Numbered from the stretch's first letter, positions 24,012-36,709 are shown. The stretch is DNA of 64,000 nt from Macrothele yani (GCA_039090855.1 CM077007.1:15239515-15303514), one strand, 5' to 3'. Notes: a model not told the origin generated them from the sequence alone. Numbers and translations: made by a program.

Positions 24012-24188
24012 GGTGCTCATATGGAGAAAGGAACTATATGAATCATAATTTGTTTCCAGACCCATACAATCCATGTCGTCAGTGTCAGTGTGATAATGGT
24101 GTTGTATCATGTCAGCAGCAAGCGTGCCCACCAGTTATGTGTAATAATCCTGTCGTGATGGAAAATGAATGTTGTCCAGTATGCAGAG
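24012..24188 (+). CDS. VWC gene exon C (one complete VWC domain)
   Basis: 177 bp, phase 1 to 1, acceptor atttcag ending at 24011 and donor gtaacg. It encodes one VWC domain in a single symmetrical exon: CSYGERNYMNHNLF, NPCRQCQC, NGVVSC, and ENECCPVC. Symmetrical 1-1 exons of this kind can be duplicated or skipped without changing frame. A decayed copy of the 3' part of this exon lies about 450 bp downstream at 24581-24658. Confidence 0.9.
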
Positions 24189-24439
24189 GTAACGAATATA
24201 AGTTGCATTTAGATAACAGAATTCTTTTCATATATTAAATGCAGGAACATTGTTAATTAAATCTGTGCAGAATCTTGGAATAACCATCCAAAAAGGTATC
24301 CCAAACTTGTTCCTCTCAATGAATGAGAAATGCATGGAGTTACTGTGTTTTTGGTTGGTGATTTGCATCAAACACTAACAGTAGTTTTATATGGAACAAG
24401 CTTTGGTGAATTATAGAAATGCTTGAGGATATATTTGAA

Positions 24440-24665
24440 ATTTGTTGCATAGACCAAGTTCTATTTTAATCGTCTTCCTAAAATTTTAAGGACATATTTA
24501 CACTTGATGATCGCATTGCTAATATGAGACAGACAGACAGAATCCTGGTTTATCTTATTAACAAACTAAAGTCATATCTATTATGTGTAACAATCTTGTC
24601 ATGATCAAAAATTTATATTATCTGATATGCAGAGGGAATGAATATAAGGATGTCATTTAAGGGTA
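24440..24665 (+). pseudogene. Decayed duplicate of VWC exon C region
   Basis: 24581-24658 matches the last about 55 bp of exon C and its donor flank (24135-24210). Shared text includes TTATGTGTAA, ATCxTGTCxTGAT and ATATGCAGAG, then GAATATAAG. The CC pair has become TATATTAT, and the donor GT after CAGAG has become GG. The intron upstream of exon C (about 23785-23895) is also duplicated, at about 24440-24545. The 5' part of the exon is deleted. This is a dead tandem duplication of one VWC exon. Confidence 0.7.
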
Positions 24666-24862
24666 ATAAAGTTTACATCTGAATGGTATGTAGGCATATT
24701 AGTGATATATTCTGTTTATCACAGTTGCCTTTCATAATGACATTTGCACACTGTATTGTTAACACTAACTGATATCAGAACATTCTAAGTTTTTCATCAG
24801 GAGGTGATATTTGATACAGCATTTTATTACTGTTAATATTTGACACAGCATTTTGTAGCATG

Positions 24863-26645
24863 CCAATGTACATACATACATGCATATCACTAAGCTGTTC
24901 TCTGAGATTCAGAGGTTAGCTCCACAGAGAAATACAAACTACTAGATAATTTTTACTTACTGTTGCTGTATCAAACTTCTCCATTTACAGCGATCTTGAC
25001 ATACAACTCGGGCTTCACTGACAACCATCACACGCCATACACAAGACCTTCTACACTTCATACTCATAATCTTTTTCTCATGCAGACACTCCTGAATCTG
25101 ATCCTCCCATGACTTCCTTGGCCTTCTTCTGCCTTTCCTTCCTGCCACTTGGGCTAAAAATATTTTCTTAGTAAGCATCTCATCACTCATTCTTCCAACA
25201 TGTCCAAAAACCACCGAAACATGTTAGTCTCCACCTTGCTAACAACATTTTACTTCACATTACACAACTGCAACACATCTTCATTCCTCACACAATCAGA
25301 ATCAGAATGTGTCTTGCCACAAACTCCTGTAAATAACATATTTCTCCAGCACACAAACGACTCCTATGTTTTTTTTGCATTACCCAGGTTTCACTGCCAT
25401 ACATCAGAGTAGGAACAACTACACCCTCATACACATCCATGTGGGACTCTCTTGAGAACCCATCATTCCTGTGAACACCTCCCAAAGACGCTATGACTTT
25501 CAATGAAGAATAAAAGAGTAGTAGGCAATGCACGTAACTGATGAACAATTGAGAAGATGGTAGTGTTCCATCTTCTTAATTCAATGATGAATTCACTCTC
25601 CTACTAATTTCACCGTCAAATTTGTTTTCTCTGTCAAGCATGCTTCCTAAATATACAAAATCATCCACCTGGTCAACCACTTTGCCATTTAGACTTATAT
25701 TACATTCAGTACTACCAATTCCTCTCTCAAAAACCATAACTTTGGTCTTTCCCTTATTTATACTCAGTTTGAATTTCATGCAAACTTCGTACATCCGGGA
25801 CAACATACTCTGCAACTAACTCTTGCTCTCTGCCAACAGTACAGTGTCATCAGCATACAGCAATCTGCATACATTAATATCACTAAGACATAAACCAGTA
25901 TTATCAATTTTCGCATCATGCATGCACACATCCATAAATATATTTAACAGCCATGGTGACATTACACAACCTTGTCTAACTCCTGCACTAATAGAAAACC
26001 ATTTTGATAAAACACCATTCACTCATACACAAGCTCTACTGCCAGCATACATGGCTTTTACACTATTAAGTAGATTCCCAGTAACACCATATTCATTTAG
26101 TACCTTCCACAGAAGTGTCCTATTTACTCTATCATAAGCTTTCTCTAAATCTATGAAGGCAGCAAAAACTTTCTTACCAACAGCCAGATACTTTTCAATC
26201 ATCATGCGTAATGCAAAAATCTGGTTAGTGCAGCCTTTACCAGGCATAAAACCACTTTGAACATCCCACACTTTCAATGATGTAAGACCCCGTACTTTTT
26301 CAATAACAACCTTACCAAACACTTTCCCTGGCACACTCAGTAGGCCAATACTATGATAGTTTTTGCATTCAGTCTGATCACCTTTTCCCTTATACAAGGG
26401 ACCAATAATAGTGTCCTTCCAATCACGAGGTACCATTCCTAACCTCCCAGCACAACTGGCAAATTTCAGTTAACCAGTCAATTACAGAGTCACCACCATA
26501 TTTCAACATCTCGGCAGTTATGCCATCAACTCCCGGATCCTTACTTTTCTGGAGATATTTTGGAGCTTTACACACCTCTTCCCTTGAGTTGCCTCCTGTA
26601 CTTCTTTCTATCTTTCACTGTGCCATCATCTGCTTCTGCCTCAGC
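24863..26645 (-). mobile_element. LINE family 2, copy 1 (5' truncated, degraded)
   Basis: Minus-strand non-LTR element with RT pieces: GPLYKGKGDQTECKNY, SGFMPGKGCTNQIF, AFIDLEKAYDRV, GVRQGCVMSPWLLNIFMD, LLYADDTVLLAES, and the C-terminal FGHVGRMSDEMLTKKIFLAQ. Several stops and frameshifts separate them (26022, 25815 and others). The 3' end carries an ATGT-type short repeat near 24863-24885. The endonuclease is missing because the copy is truncated near 26645. Confidence 0.85.
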
Positions 26646-27049
26646 ATGCCAATGTGCTGGGATAATATCATTTAATAACACTGATAACATCTTGTACATT
26701 TATGATGGGGTAATAACTATGTCATTCTCTTAATTCTGTACTCGTGTTTTTTAAATATTCAAGTATCATATCCTGAGTGATGTCAAATGTATGAAAATGG
26801 TTAATTGATTAGGTAAAAACAGCCCAGCAAAAAAGGACCTGAATATTTGCAAAGCAACTTGAAATTCGTAATTTTTATTATTTATTAATGATTATTTATG
26901 TATCTTTTTTATTTTTTGTCAAACTGCTTAATTTGAAAAATTTTAAATGAAAGAAGGAATGTTACATGTGAATCACCTAATGATATCATAAAGTTTTTCT
27001 TTAAATACTGTTCTGTCATATATCTTTTGTGTTACTATAAGAAACCAGA
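26646..27049. other. Spacer between opposed LINE copies
   Basis: About 400 bp of AT-rich sequence with no recognisable feature. It separates the 5' ends of the two family-2 copies. Confidence 0.5.
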
Positions 27050-27336
27050 GAAGAAAATCAGGGGATTACAGTCGTAGTGAGTGATGGGTCTGACTCCTCG
27101 GGGCGCTCCGTGGAAACAATGGCACACACAACGGCAACTAGGGCTTCTGTGAATCTTGGAGAGGTGCCAGCTAGTTCTGTGTGACTTTGGCGAAAAGACC
27201 CCAACTCACTGGATTTTGTTCCAGAATTCTTAGGTTGAATGACCAACTGGAACCCTCAGTTGTGGGCATTAATCCCCCACACTGATATACTTACCTGATC
27301 AAAAAGACAAAAAGAAATCAGTATCCGGACTCAAGT

Positions 27337-30248
27337 GTGGGGTATGGTGGACCTACCACACTTGAGAAGGACAGTCCACCACAGAATCGACCTGGACTTA
27401 CCAAACGGCGTATGAGAAAGAGATCTCGGCTGAGTGAATGTAAGATTGGTGTATGGAATACTAGAGGTATAAATGGCAAGATGAATGAGGTGATTGAGGA
27501 GACGAATAAGTATAGACTGAATGTGCTGTGTGTAAGTGAAACCAAAAAGAAGGAAATTGGAGTAGAAGAAGTGAATGGCACAGTGAATGTGTGGTCTGGA
27601 GTATTGGATAATGTGAGAGGACAGGCTGGTGTAGGTGGGATTTTAAGTGAAAAGAAGAAGAACAACTTGATTCACTATAGTTGCGTAAGAGAGAGAATTC
27701 TCTGGATTCGTTTGAAAGTGAAACTTCAGAGAATCGTAATTATTGTAGTGTATGCGCCTTGTGACTCTTAACCTTCTGATAAGAAGGAAGATTTCTGGAA
27801 TGAGCTAAAAGCTGTTTTGAGCCAGTTTGGTGCTAAAGAAAAAGTTATAATTGCAGGGGATTTCAATGCTAGAGTAGGTGTGCAAAATGCAATTTCTGAC
27901 AATGTTCTGGGTAAGCTTAATGATTCTTGTGGTAATGGTGAAAGATTAATTGAACTCTGCATTGAGAATGGTTTGTGTGTATCTAATACATTTTTCAATC
28001 ACAAGTATATACACACATATACTTGAGAAAATCGTACTCTTGATCAAAAGAGTGTGATAGATTTTGTTGTCTACGATCAGCGTCTGAAACACTTAGTTGT
28101 TGACACCCATGTGATGAGAGGTGCGAATGTTGGTTCTGATCATTACTTGGTAGTATCACGAGAGAAACTTAATGTTGGTTGGAGGGAAAGGAATAGGAAG
28201 AGACCCAGGATAGAAAGAATAAAGGTTGATAGGCTCCTTGAAGACCATCGATTATTTTGACTTAATCAGAGAACGACTAAAAGAGCTGAAGTCTGGTGAG
28301 AGGGATGTAGAAAAGAAGTAGGAATGTTTTAAGAACTGTGTTGTCACTGCTGCTAAAGAGGTCTGTGGCACCACAATAGTGGGTAACAATAGAGGTGATG
28401 CTTGGTGGAATAGTGAGATTGAAGAGGCAGTAAAGAGAAAGAAGGAAGCCTATTTGGGGATGTTGCAAGATAGAGTTTCTGTGGATGAATATCGCTCAAA
28501 GAAGCGTGAAGCTGCTAAGCTGGTTTGCCAGAGTAAGGCAAAAGATAGGAAGGAGAAGGTGGAAAGTCATGAACTGGCTTTTTGGAAAGATAGGAAGTCT
28601 TTCTGGAAGAACATGAGACTCAGGAAAAATGGGGGAAACAAAGTTGTAAGTTGTGTGAAGAATGAGATTGGGGAAATGATATGGGAGCCCAATGAGTTAA
28701 GTGAAAGATGGGGTGAATACTTCTGTGAGTTATTAGATCAGGAAAGCAAAGATTCTTCTGAGACAGATGCAGATCATGTCACAGTGAGGGATGGAAGCAC
28801 AGGAGGGATCTCAAGAGAAGAAGTGTGTAAAGCTCTAAAATCTCTTCAGAATGGTAAGGCTCCAGGAGTTGATGGCATAACTGCCGAGATGTTGAAATAT
28901 GGTGGTGACTCTGTAATTGACTGGTTAACTGAAATTTGCCAGTTATGCTGGGAGTTAGGAATGGTCCCTCAAGATTGGAAGGATCCTATTATTGTTCCCT
29001 TGTATAAGGGAAAAGGTGATCAGACTGAATGCATGAACTATCACGGTATTAGCATACTAAGTGTGTCAGGGAAAGTGTTTGGTAAGGTTGTTATTGAAAA
29101 AGTACATGGTCTTACATCAGAGAAAGTGTGGGATGTTCAGAGTGGTTTTATGCCTGGTAAAGGCTGCACTAACCAGATTTTTGCATTACGCACTATGATT
29201 GAAAAGTATCTATCTGGCTGTTGGTAAGAAAGTTTTTGCTGCCTTCATAGATTTAGAGAAAGCTTATGACCGAGTAAATAGGACACTTTTGTGGAAGGTA
29301 TTGAATGAATATGGTGTTACTGGGAATCTACTTAATAGCGTAAAAGCCATGTATGCTGGTAGTAGAGCTTGTGTACGAGTGAATGGTGTTTTATCAAAAT
29401 GGTTTTCTAATGGTGCAGGAGTTAGACAAGGTTGTATAATGTCACCATGGCTGTTTAATATATTTATGGACGCATGCATGCGTGATGCCAAAATAGATGA
29501 TAGTGGTTTATGTCTTGGTGATATCCGTGTGTGCAGATTGCTGTATGCTGATGACACTGTCTTGTTGGCAGAGAGCAAAAGTGATTTGCAGAGTATGTTG
29601 TCTCGAATGTATGAAGTTTGCATTAAATTCAAATTGAGTATAAATAAGGGAAAAACCAAAGTTATGGTTTTTGAGAGAGGAACTGGTAGCACTGAATGTA
29701 ATGTAAGTATAAATGGCACTGGGATTGACCAGGTGAGTGAGTTTGTGTATTTAGGAAGCATGTTTGGCAGAGAGAACAAATTGGATAATGAAATTAGTAG
29801 GCGAGTGAATTCTTCATTGAAAGTCATAGCTGCTCTGGGAGATTTTCACAGGAATGATGGGTTCACTAGAGAGTCCCGCACGGCTGTGTATGAAAGTGTA
29901 ATTGTTCCTATGCTGATGTATGGTACTGAAACCTGGGTACTGCAGAAGAAATATAGGAGTCGTTTGTGTGCTGGAGAAATGCATTACTTACTGGGGGTTT
30001 GTGGCAAGACACGTTCTGATTGTGTGAGGAATGAAGATGTGTTGCAGTTGTGTGATGTGAAGCAAAATGTTGTTACCAAGGTGGAGACCAATATGCTTTG
30101 GTTGTTTGGCCATGTTGAAAGAATGAGTGATGAGATGCTTACTAAGAAAATCTTTTTAGTCCAAGTGGCAGGAAGGAAAGGCAGAGGAAGGCCAAGGAAG
30201 ACATGTGTAGATCAGATTCAGGAGTGTCTGCATGAGAAAAGGTTATGA
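27337..30248 (+). pseudogene. LINE family 2 endonuclease/reverse transcriptase, disrupted
   Basis: Endonuclease motifs are GVWNTRGI, LCVSETKKKE, VVYAPCDS, IAGDFNARVG, IDFVVYD and GSDHYLVV. RT motifs are GKAPGVDGITAEMLKYGG, FIDLEKAYDRVNRTLL, GVRQGCIMSPWLFNIFMDAC and LLYADDTVLLAES, with tail WLFGHVERMSDEMLTKK. Stops interrupt it near 27769, 28023, 28258 and 28318. A 4-bp duplication (TATC) near 29213 shifts the frame inside RT, whereas copy 1 lacks that duplication. The FYE-type interior between 28379 and 30248 is otherwise long and open, so decay is moderate. Confidence 0.85.
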
Positions 30249-30304
30249 GTATGAAGTATAAAAGATCTTGTGTATGGCGTGTAATGGATATCAGTGAAGC
30301 TCGA

Positions 30305-30390
30305 GTTGTATATCAAGATCGCTGTAAATGGATCTTGATATACAACTATATATTGATATGACAACAGTAAGTTGTCATATCAATATATAG
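30305..30390. repeat. Two adjacent perfect hairpins in LINE 3' region
   Basis: GTTGTATATCAAGATC (30305-30320) is complementary to 30331-30346 with a 10-nt loop. The 20-nt segment 30346-30365 is perfectly complementary to 30371-30390 with a 5-nt loop. The sister copy at 24950-25000 has ordinary sequence here (GGAGAAGTTTGATACAGCAA), so the hairpins arose in this copy. Confidence 0.85.
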
Positions 30391-31013
30391 ATATGACAAC
30401 AGTAAGTAAAAATATCTGGTAATTTGTATTTCTTTTTGGAGCTAACCTCTGAATCTCAGGGAACAGCTTAGGGATATGTATGTGTATGCATTTTATTTAG
30501 TCAGTATGAGTTATATAGTAGAAACTTGTAACTCCACCTTCATACCGGTTTAACTTTTCTTTGCTGTTTTTCCTCCCAGAAGTGCAATTGTAATCTACGG
30601 AAAAACACCTCTGATGACTTTATTGTAAAGATTGCCTCTTGACAACGTAGTTTCCATCTTGTTTATATTAGGACCCCTATGATTTTTAAGATGCCCAATT
30701 GTATGATCTGACTGTGTTTATGACTGCAGTGTAAGCAGTTGGTTAAGATGCAAATATTCTTGCATTGAGATGCAGCATTCTCTATTTTTGCATATGTGAC
30801 ATCTAAAAAATATTCCTTTGCACTGATCATCACCCTGTCTAACCACAAAAGGCACCTTAGTTCCATAAGCTGATAAAAAAAGTATACAAAACTAATTCTT
30901 GTTTTGTATACTAGTGTCACTAAGGTATGCTTAGATTCTTCTCCACCACTGGTTCTATTTATATCAGTTTCATAATATAGTGACACTCATAGCACATTCT
31001 TGTGTTATTACAG

Positions 31014-31184
31014 AATGCTTTTATCTCAACAAGTTGTATCAAAATGGAGAGAAGTTTTTGGATCCCTCTAATCCTTGTTTGGAGTGTGACTGTCAATATC
31101 CTCTAGTTCATTGCCAGCCTCGTACCTGTCAGAACACGAACTGCACTAATCCTGTTGATGACAGCTGCTGTAAAAAATGCTCAG
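31014..31184 (+). CDS. VWC gene exon D (one complete VWC domain)
   Basis: 171 bp, phase 1 to 1, acceptor attacag ending at 31013 and donor gtgagc. The codon split with exon C gives Glu, then CFYLNKLYQNGEKF, NPCLECDC, LVHC, and DDSCCKKC. All conserved VWC cysteines are present. It sits about 0.5 kb downstream of the end of a LINE copy. Confidence 0.9.
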
Positions 31185-32929
31185 GTGAGCAGCAGAATAT
31201 TTTTATCTTTGTTATTTTATTCATCCATTATTTTCATCATTATATTGCAGTAACATCAGTTATAGAGTTACAAGGTTTTTTTTATTTTTTTCTAAGTGAC
31301 TTCACAGCCTAGACATTTTCTAGAATCCTGCTGATCAGTACTATTGTTTTTCTTAGCAATAAAGTTCTTAAACTCTGTTGTCTAAATAAAAAAAAGTTTC
31401 ATTTTGTTATTTTTTGTGTTGTCTAAATAAAAAAAAGTGTAATTTTGTTATTTATATTAAAAGTTGGCCATTTTGGACCTTAGGAACACATCGGCTAAAT
31501 TCATAGGTTTCTATAGCAATAATTTTGCTTTAATTTGTCACTGAACAGAATGATTGTTGAAATCCATTTCCACATGGTTTCTAAGTGCAGAAGGATGCAT
31601 ATTTTCTGTCAGCTTAAAATGTAGGTACCTATATTGGTAGACATAGGACTTTATGTTATAGATGCAAGTTTTTGTAAATAGTTTCATGTATTTATGTACT
31701 ATGACACTGAAATTTTATTAGTACATTAATAATGGTTACCAATTTAATTGGAAGGCATGGCATTAAGCTAATTGTGTTTCCAATTGCATGGATTTATAGT
31801 TATTGAAATCCCCCTTGGGAAACAGTTATGTTACTGATAAGAACTATCAAGTGTCTAAAAACTAGGGTATTAGCTTACTTAATCCTTATGGCGTTAAGTT
31901 CAAATAAGACATACATTTTTTAAACTTTAAAACTTTGCTTTTGAAGCTTGTGTATAGTATAGCACTATTATGTATTGTATATCACTATGAGAAGGTTTAT
32001 TTTCCTTTGAATTAAATACTTAAAAATTGTAATATTCGGGAAGAATGTAACTAAGGAGGAAATTTTCAAGATTTGATGTCACAAGGAATGAATGAATTGG
32101 GAAAGTATCAGTTCAATGTGTGCTTAGCTGGGTGTATTATGGATACTGGGTGAGCATGTTTCTTGTAGAGTACTGTTCTAAAGGTAAAACAAGGACTAAC
32201 AACTCATGAACAGTGCCCATGATAATACATATAAGAAATACATTGCATATCTGATTAAGCAATAAACAAGAATCAGTGAATACCCGGTTATTAACAAAGT
32301 GAACTATTTTCTTCTTCTTCTGTCTATGATGAAGTTTTTGGATTGATCTTAATGCAAAATTCTGAATATGAGGAGAAATATGGAATTAGACAAATCGGTA
32401 GGTAACTTATATTATGTCAGAAATCATACAGAAAAAGTATTGTATTGCTTAACAGAGAAATCAGAAGGAAGTAACTTTCTGAAATTTGTTGTATTGAAAC
32501 TTACTCCATGAATAGACAAAATAAACTAGAAAAAAAAAAAAAAAGAGAAGAATTGTACAATGGCATTTTAACAAATAACCTTATGTGTTGTGATTGATTC
32601 TTCTGTTTCAGTAGTCATGGGATGTTTCAAAAAGACAAATCTCAAGACCAGTTTATTTTCTTCATACATATATACAACTGTATTTCTGTTGATTTATTCA
32701 TAGTTTTAGGATTTTGTACTAATTCTTGTTTTGTATACTAACTCATTTCTGGCTGTGATGTAGAATATTTTGCTTGTGATGTTACTCAATTAATTCCAGT
32801 CTGAAAATTATTTTTTATGCCTCCTAACAAATTATTTTAGATGCTTGCTAACCAAGTTCTTGTTTATGACATGTAATTTGCTGCATGGATTTTAATCATT
32901 TTTCTTCTTTTGATGGCTTTAATGAATAG
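31185..32929. other. Intron D-E, non-coding
   Basis: No transposon is recognised. A short direct repeat of about 46 bp (GTTGTCTAAATAAAAAAAAG twice) lies at about 31376-31449, and an A-run at 32532-32544. Confidence 0.55.
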
Positions 32930-33012
32930 ACTGTATGTTTGAAAATCAAGTGCATGAAGATGGAACAACTTTTACCCATCCAGAAGACCCATGTACTTCA
33001 TGCACATGCCAG
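32930..33012 (+). CDS. VWC gene exon E (first half of a VWC domain)
   Basis: 83 bp, phase 1 to 0, acceptor gaatag ending at 32929 and donor gtaaca. It encodes DCMFENQVHEDGTTF and DPCTSCTCQ, stopping after the CxCQ motif exactly where exons A and H stop. The second half of this domain is on exon F, 6.7 kb away. A mariner element fills the start of the following intron. Confidence 0.88.
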
Positions 33013-33211
33013 GTAACAAACAATTTCTGTATATGAAAATTTGTAACATTGAAACATATTTTTAGAAACATCTGTACATCTTTTAAGAAAATATTATTGA
33101 AATGTATTGCTATTGAAGAATATTTGGAAATATACCCTGAATAAAAAGTGAGCTAATTAAATTTGCAGTAGCACCTTTTGATAAGCTGAAGTGAAGTTTC
33201 TAACATTCATA

Positions 33212-34474
33212 TTGGATTGTCAGATAAGTTTGTTCAGTTTTTTCCAATGTTATTTGAAGAAACACGAAAAATATTTTGATAGATATTGTTATACGTTTTT
33301 TTGTAGCTCTATTCTCCAGTACAACTTTTGTTTATCAGTTTGATATTACATTGGGCTTAACTTTTTTCAGCCATATGAAGATGGAGTGCCAACTAGACAG
33401 AAATGAGCATTTTTGACACCTGCTTCTATTTGCTTTCAAAGTTCCAAAGCTGCTCGAGACATTTGTTTTGTGTACGGAGAAGATGTTATTACTGACAGAA
33501 CTGCACAGAAATGGTATTCACGCTTCAAGAAGGGGAAATTCGACCTCACAGACTCTTTGTGTTGTGGCAGACCTATTCAGTTCAGTCAGGATGGATTGAA
33601 CAAGCTCGTCCACGAGGATCCACATCAGTCCACTAGGGAATTGGCCCAGCAGATGGGATGCTCTCATGATACCATCGCCCATCATCTTCATTCGATGGGT
33701 AAGGTCCAAAAACTCAGTGCATGGGTGCCATATTCTCTGGACACAAGAGACGAACTCCAGCACTCCATTATCACTGCCAGTTTGCTCGCTCAACACCAGG
33801 CTACTTGTCGACGCAAACAGATTTCTTCACCGCATCATCACTGGAAATGGAAAATGGTGTCTCTATGTCAATATGAAGCAGAGGAAAGAAGGGCTGAGTT
33901 CTCACAAGCAAGCAACACCTCGAGCCAAGGCCAAGCTGCATCCATGCAAGACCATGATCTGCTTTTGGTGGGATTGGGAAAGTGTAATCCACTACAAATT
34001 GCTTGAAAAGAACACATGATCAATGCACAGCTTTATGTTCAGCAAATGCACAGCACAACGAGGCAACTCAGCTGAAATGACCCAACCAGCAGCATGGTGT
34101 GTTTCTTCAACATAACAGTGCTCGCCCCCAACGTCACTAATCTGACCAAAACTGCTATTCAAGATCTTAGTTGGGAAGTTCTACCACACCCACCATATTC
34201 TCCTGATCTAGCACCCTCAGATTATCACCTTTTCTGGTTATTCTACAATAGTCTGGGAGGCGATGTTGAGCTCAAACAGTAGCTTGATGACTTCTTCGAG
34301 TCAAAACCCGGGGATTTCTACCGTCAAGGTACTGACAACCTAGTGGAACGTTGGCAAGAGGTCATGAACAATGAAGGAGAATATATTATTGACTGATTTG
34401 TGAAAACTTTTTCATGAAAAATAAGGATTCCATAATTGAAAAAAAAAAAACGAATGAACTTATCTGAAACCCAA
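33212..34474 (+). mobile_element. Mariner (DD34D) element 2
   Basis: 1263 bp between TA dinucleotides (33210-33211 and 34475-34476). Imperfect inverted termini are TTGGATTGTCAGATAAGTTT on the left and the complement of TTGGGTTTCAGATAAGTTCA on the right. It lies in the intron after VWC exon E. The transposase is broken. Confidence 0.88.
33413..34395 (+). pseudogene. Mariner transposase, frameshifted
   Basis: The N-terminal part reads TDRTAQKWYSRFKKGKFDL, then RELAQQMGCSHDTIAHHLHS. A frame change at about 33770 moves into CxGNGKWCLYVNMKQRKE, and 33990-34100 holds stops. The C-terminal part has LQHNSARPQRH, where the second catalytic Asp has become Asn, then YSPDLAPSDYHLF with the third Asp. 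Multiple frameshifts and a lost catalytic Asp indicate a dead copy. Confidence 0.85.
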
Positions 34475-34494
34475 TATTAAAGCATGCAAATACT

Positions 34495-34975
34495 GGAGGT
34501 ATTTGGAAAGTAATGCCTCCTTGCAGATGTCTCGCACAAGAGATGTGACTTGAAATTGTTAATTTTTCTTGAGCTTCAGTTTGCAATGAGACACATATTA
34601 GTAAATATAGTGGTTTGCGGTGTATTCAGGAGGAAATTTATTACTTGTTTTTAACTGTGTTGAAGCACACGAATCAGCAAGCAGTTATCGAGTTTTTGAT
34701 GCACGAAAATAAAACTGTCATTGGAATTTACTGGCGATTATTGGCTTTTATCATAAAGATGCTGTGGATATAAGTACTATGTGTTGATAGGTGAGAAAAT
34801 CAAGTTAAGTGGCATAATTTTGGACCTGAACGACTAGCCGTGGTGTGGAAGGCCTGTCTCTGCAACTCAGGATTTGAACAGGCAGAAGATCAATTAACTT
34901 GTTCAAGGAAATGGGCAAATTAGTCAGTGAGATATAGCAAAAGAGTTAAATGTTGGATGAGGAACAATGTCTTTG
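34495..34975 (+). mobile_element. Mariner-like 5' fragment, degraded
   Basis: It begins GGTATTTGGAAAGTAATGCC, like the terminus of a mariner. The frames contain remnants such as QQAVIEFLMHENKT and then QDLNRQKINxLVQGNGQI with AKELNVG, which are N-terminal mariner motifs. Catalytic parts and the right end are missing. Confidence 0.5.
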
Positions 34976-35344
34976 AGGAGTGAACTTGGGAGATACAGTG
35001 ACATGATAGATGACACTCTGCTGATGTTCATTAACTTCAGTTTCCTTCAAACACTTAGGATCTACAATATAATGTCAGATGGCAATAATAGTTTGTGGGG
35101 TTTTTTTTGTTTTAGATTTACAAAAGGACAGCTTAATCATCTTAACAAAAACACTGTATAGAAATCGTTAATTTTAAACTTTAATATGTACTTATTTAAA
35201 AATACATAAAGGGTAAAAATTCAGCATCTGGTAGAAAAATTGTGCTGAGCAACAGAAATTGGCACCATTGTTAAAGACATGCAAGTTACAACAAAGCGTT
35301 CAGTGTCTTGTATTAAATATGTACAAAACATAGCTCAAGGTGAA

Positions 35345-35516
35345 TGTGGCTGCCCTGTTAGGGCAGTGCTCCAAGTTCTGGCTTCTGACCTTTCAACTGA
35401 GTGGGTCAGAGCTTGAGTCCTGAGCTCAAGAGGCATGAGTGCTGAGTTTGCCTTACAGCACTGGTTCTCTCACAGATGACTGTTTTAACTCCTTGAGTTG
35501 TTTAGAGAAAAAAAAA
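35345..35516 (+). mobile_element. Degraded tRNA-derived SINE
   Basis: It has a weak tRNA-like head (AGAGCTTGAGTCC as B box), followed by TTGCCTTACAGCACTGGTTCTC. That resembles the body of the SINE at 6703 and 38528 (TTACAGTGCTGGCTCTC), with an A-rich end. It is strongly diverged. Confidence 0.4.
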
Positions 35517-36120
35517 GTAAATGTATAGTGACACTTAAAAAGTGTGCATAATTACTTCCATATTTTAAATTTTAGTACATATTTTCAGTACTTCTTACTT
35601 GCTAGGTAAATAGGTAAAAGATTATGATATCTTCCCCCGTGATTTAAGTTTTTGAAAGACATGACTAAATTAATAAATTGATAAATGCATTACATGAAAT
35701 GTAAAATGTAAAGTATACATAATGAAGCACATAATTTTTTCCAGTTCTTTGATTAGGACCTTATGTTGTTGAGAATTTAATAAAAATACCATCTTATTTT
35801 TGGTAAACATGTCTGCATTCTTTTTCTGATACATCCAGAAATCTTGTTAGCAGAGAGCGATTGACAGTCCCTTTAATCTCCCATTTGTTTGACCATAACT
35901 TCTCCCCCCCAATTCTAATATTATGGGATGAAACTCATCAGAAACATAATTTCCAGCAATTTAATTCTTCTCCTTGAATAATTCATGGACAAATTTCGTT
36001 CTTGACAGTATTTTATTGGAAACCACCCCAAATTAAGTCTCTTAATATTTGTTTACTCAGCTTAATGTAAGTTAACTGACAATTTGTTTTTCTTTTCTGT
36101 TTGATATAGATTGTTAAAGT

Positions 36121-36709
36121 GACAGCAGATATCAAGTGAGGGTCACATTGATGAAGAAATTAATCGGCGTACAAAACTTGCCTGGAGAGCTTTTGGAAGA
36201 AACAAACAGCATAATTTTCAAGAGCAATATGCCATTATGTCTTAAAAGAAAAGTGTTTGATCAGTGCATCCTTCCAGTGCTTACGTATGGTGCAGAGACG
36301 TGGACCTTAACTAAAAGAGACATACAAAGGCTGCAGACAACTCAAAGACGAATGGAGAGGTGCATACTTGGTGTAACCAGGAGAGATAAGAAGAGGAACT
36401 CGTGGATCCGAAAAATGACAAGAGTGGAAGACATCATGATCAAAGTTAAATCCCTGAAATGGCAATGGGCTGGACATACTGCCAGAAGGACAGATCATCG
36501 ATGGACAGCCGAAATTTTAGATTGGATTCCAAGGGACAGGAAAAGACCCAGAAGAAGACCACATGGGAGATGGGTGGATGAAATTCGAAAGTATGCAGGG
36601 GTGACATGGAGGAGACTGGCACAAGACAGACCGTTGTGGAGGAAACTTGGGGAGACCTTCGTCCAGCAGTGGATTGATAATGGTTGACAATGATGATGAT
36701 GATGATGAT
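36121..36709 (+). mobile_element. RTE-like LINE, copy 3 (3' end only)
   Basis: Plus-strand copy truncated to the last about 190 codons. It starts GACAGCAGATATCAAGTGAG and ends with the family stop and (TGA/GAT)n at 36688-36709. The frame from about 36204 encodes NSIIFKSNMPLCLKRKVF through FVQQWIDNG. A 4-bp insertion near 36203 puts the first 80 bp in another frame. Confidence 0.9.

Larger units (their letters stand above)
27050..30480 (+). mobile_element. LINE family 2, copy 2 (near full length, degraded)
   Basis: Plus-strand element of the same family as 24863-26645. It has a probable 5' non-coding region (about 27050-27336), an endonuclease, RT and a 3' region ending in an ATGTGTATG-type repeat near 30480. 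EN-RT order, the YADD catalytic box and similarity to RTE-type proteins suggest an RTE-related clade distinct from the 1-3170 family. The exact clade is not certain. Confidence 0.85.

Noticed and set aside
29264..29827. 187-codon minus-strand frame
   Set aside because: Shadow of the LINE family 2 RT on the + strand.
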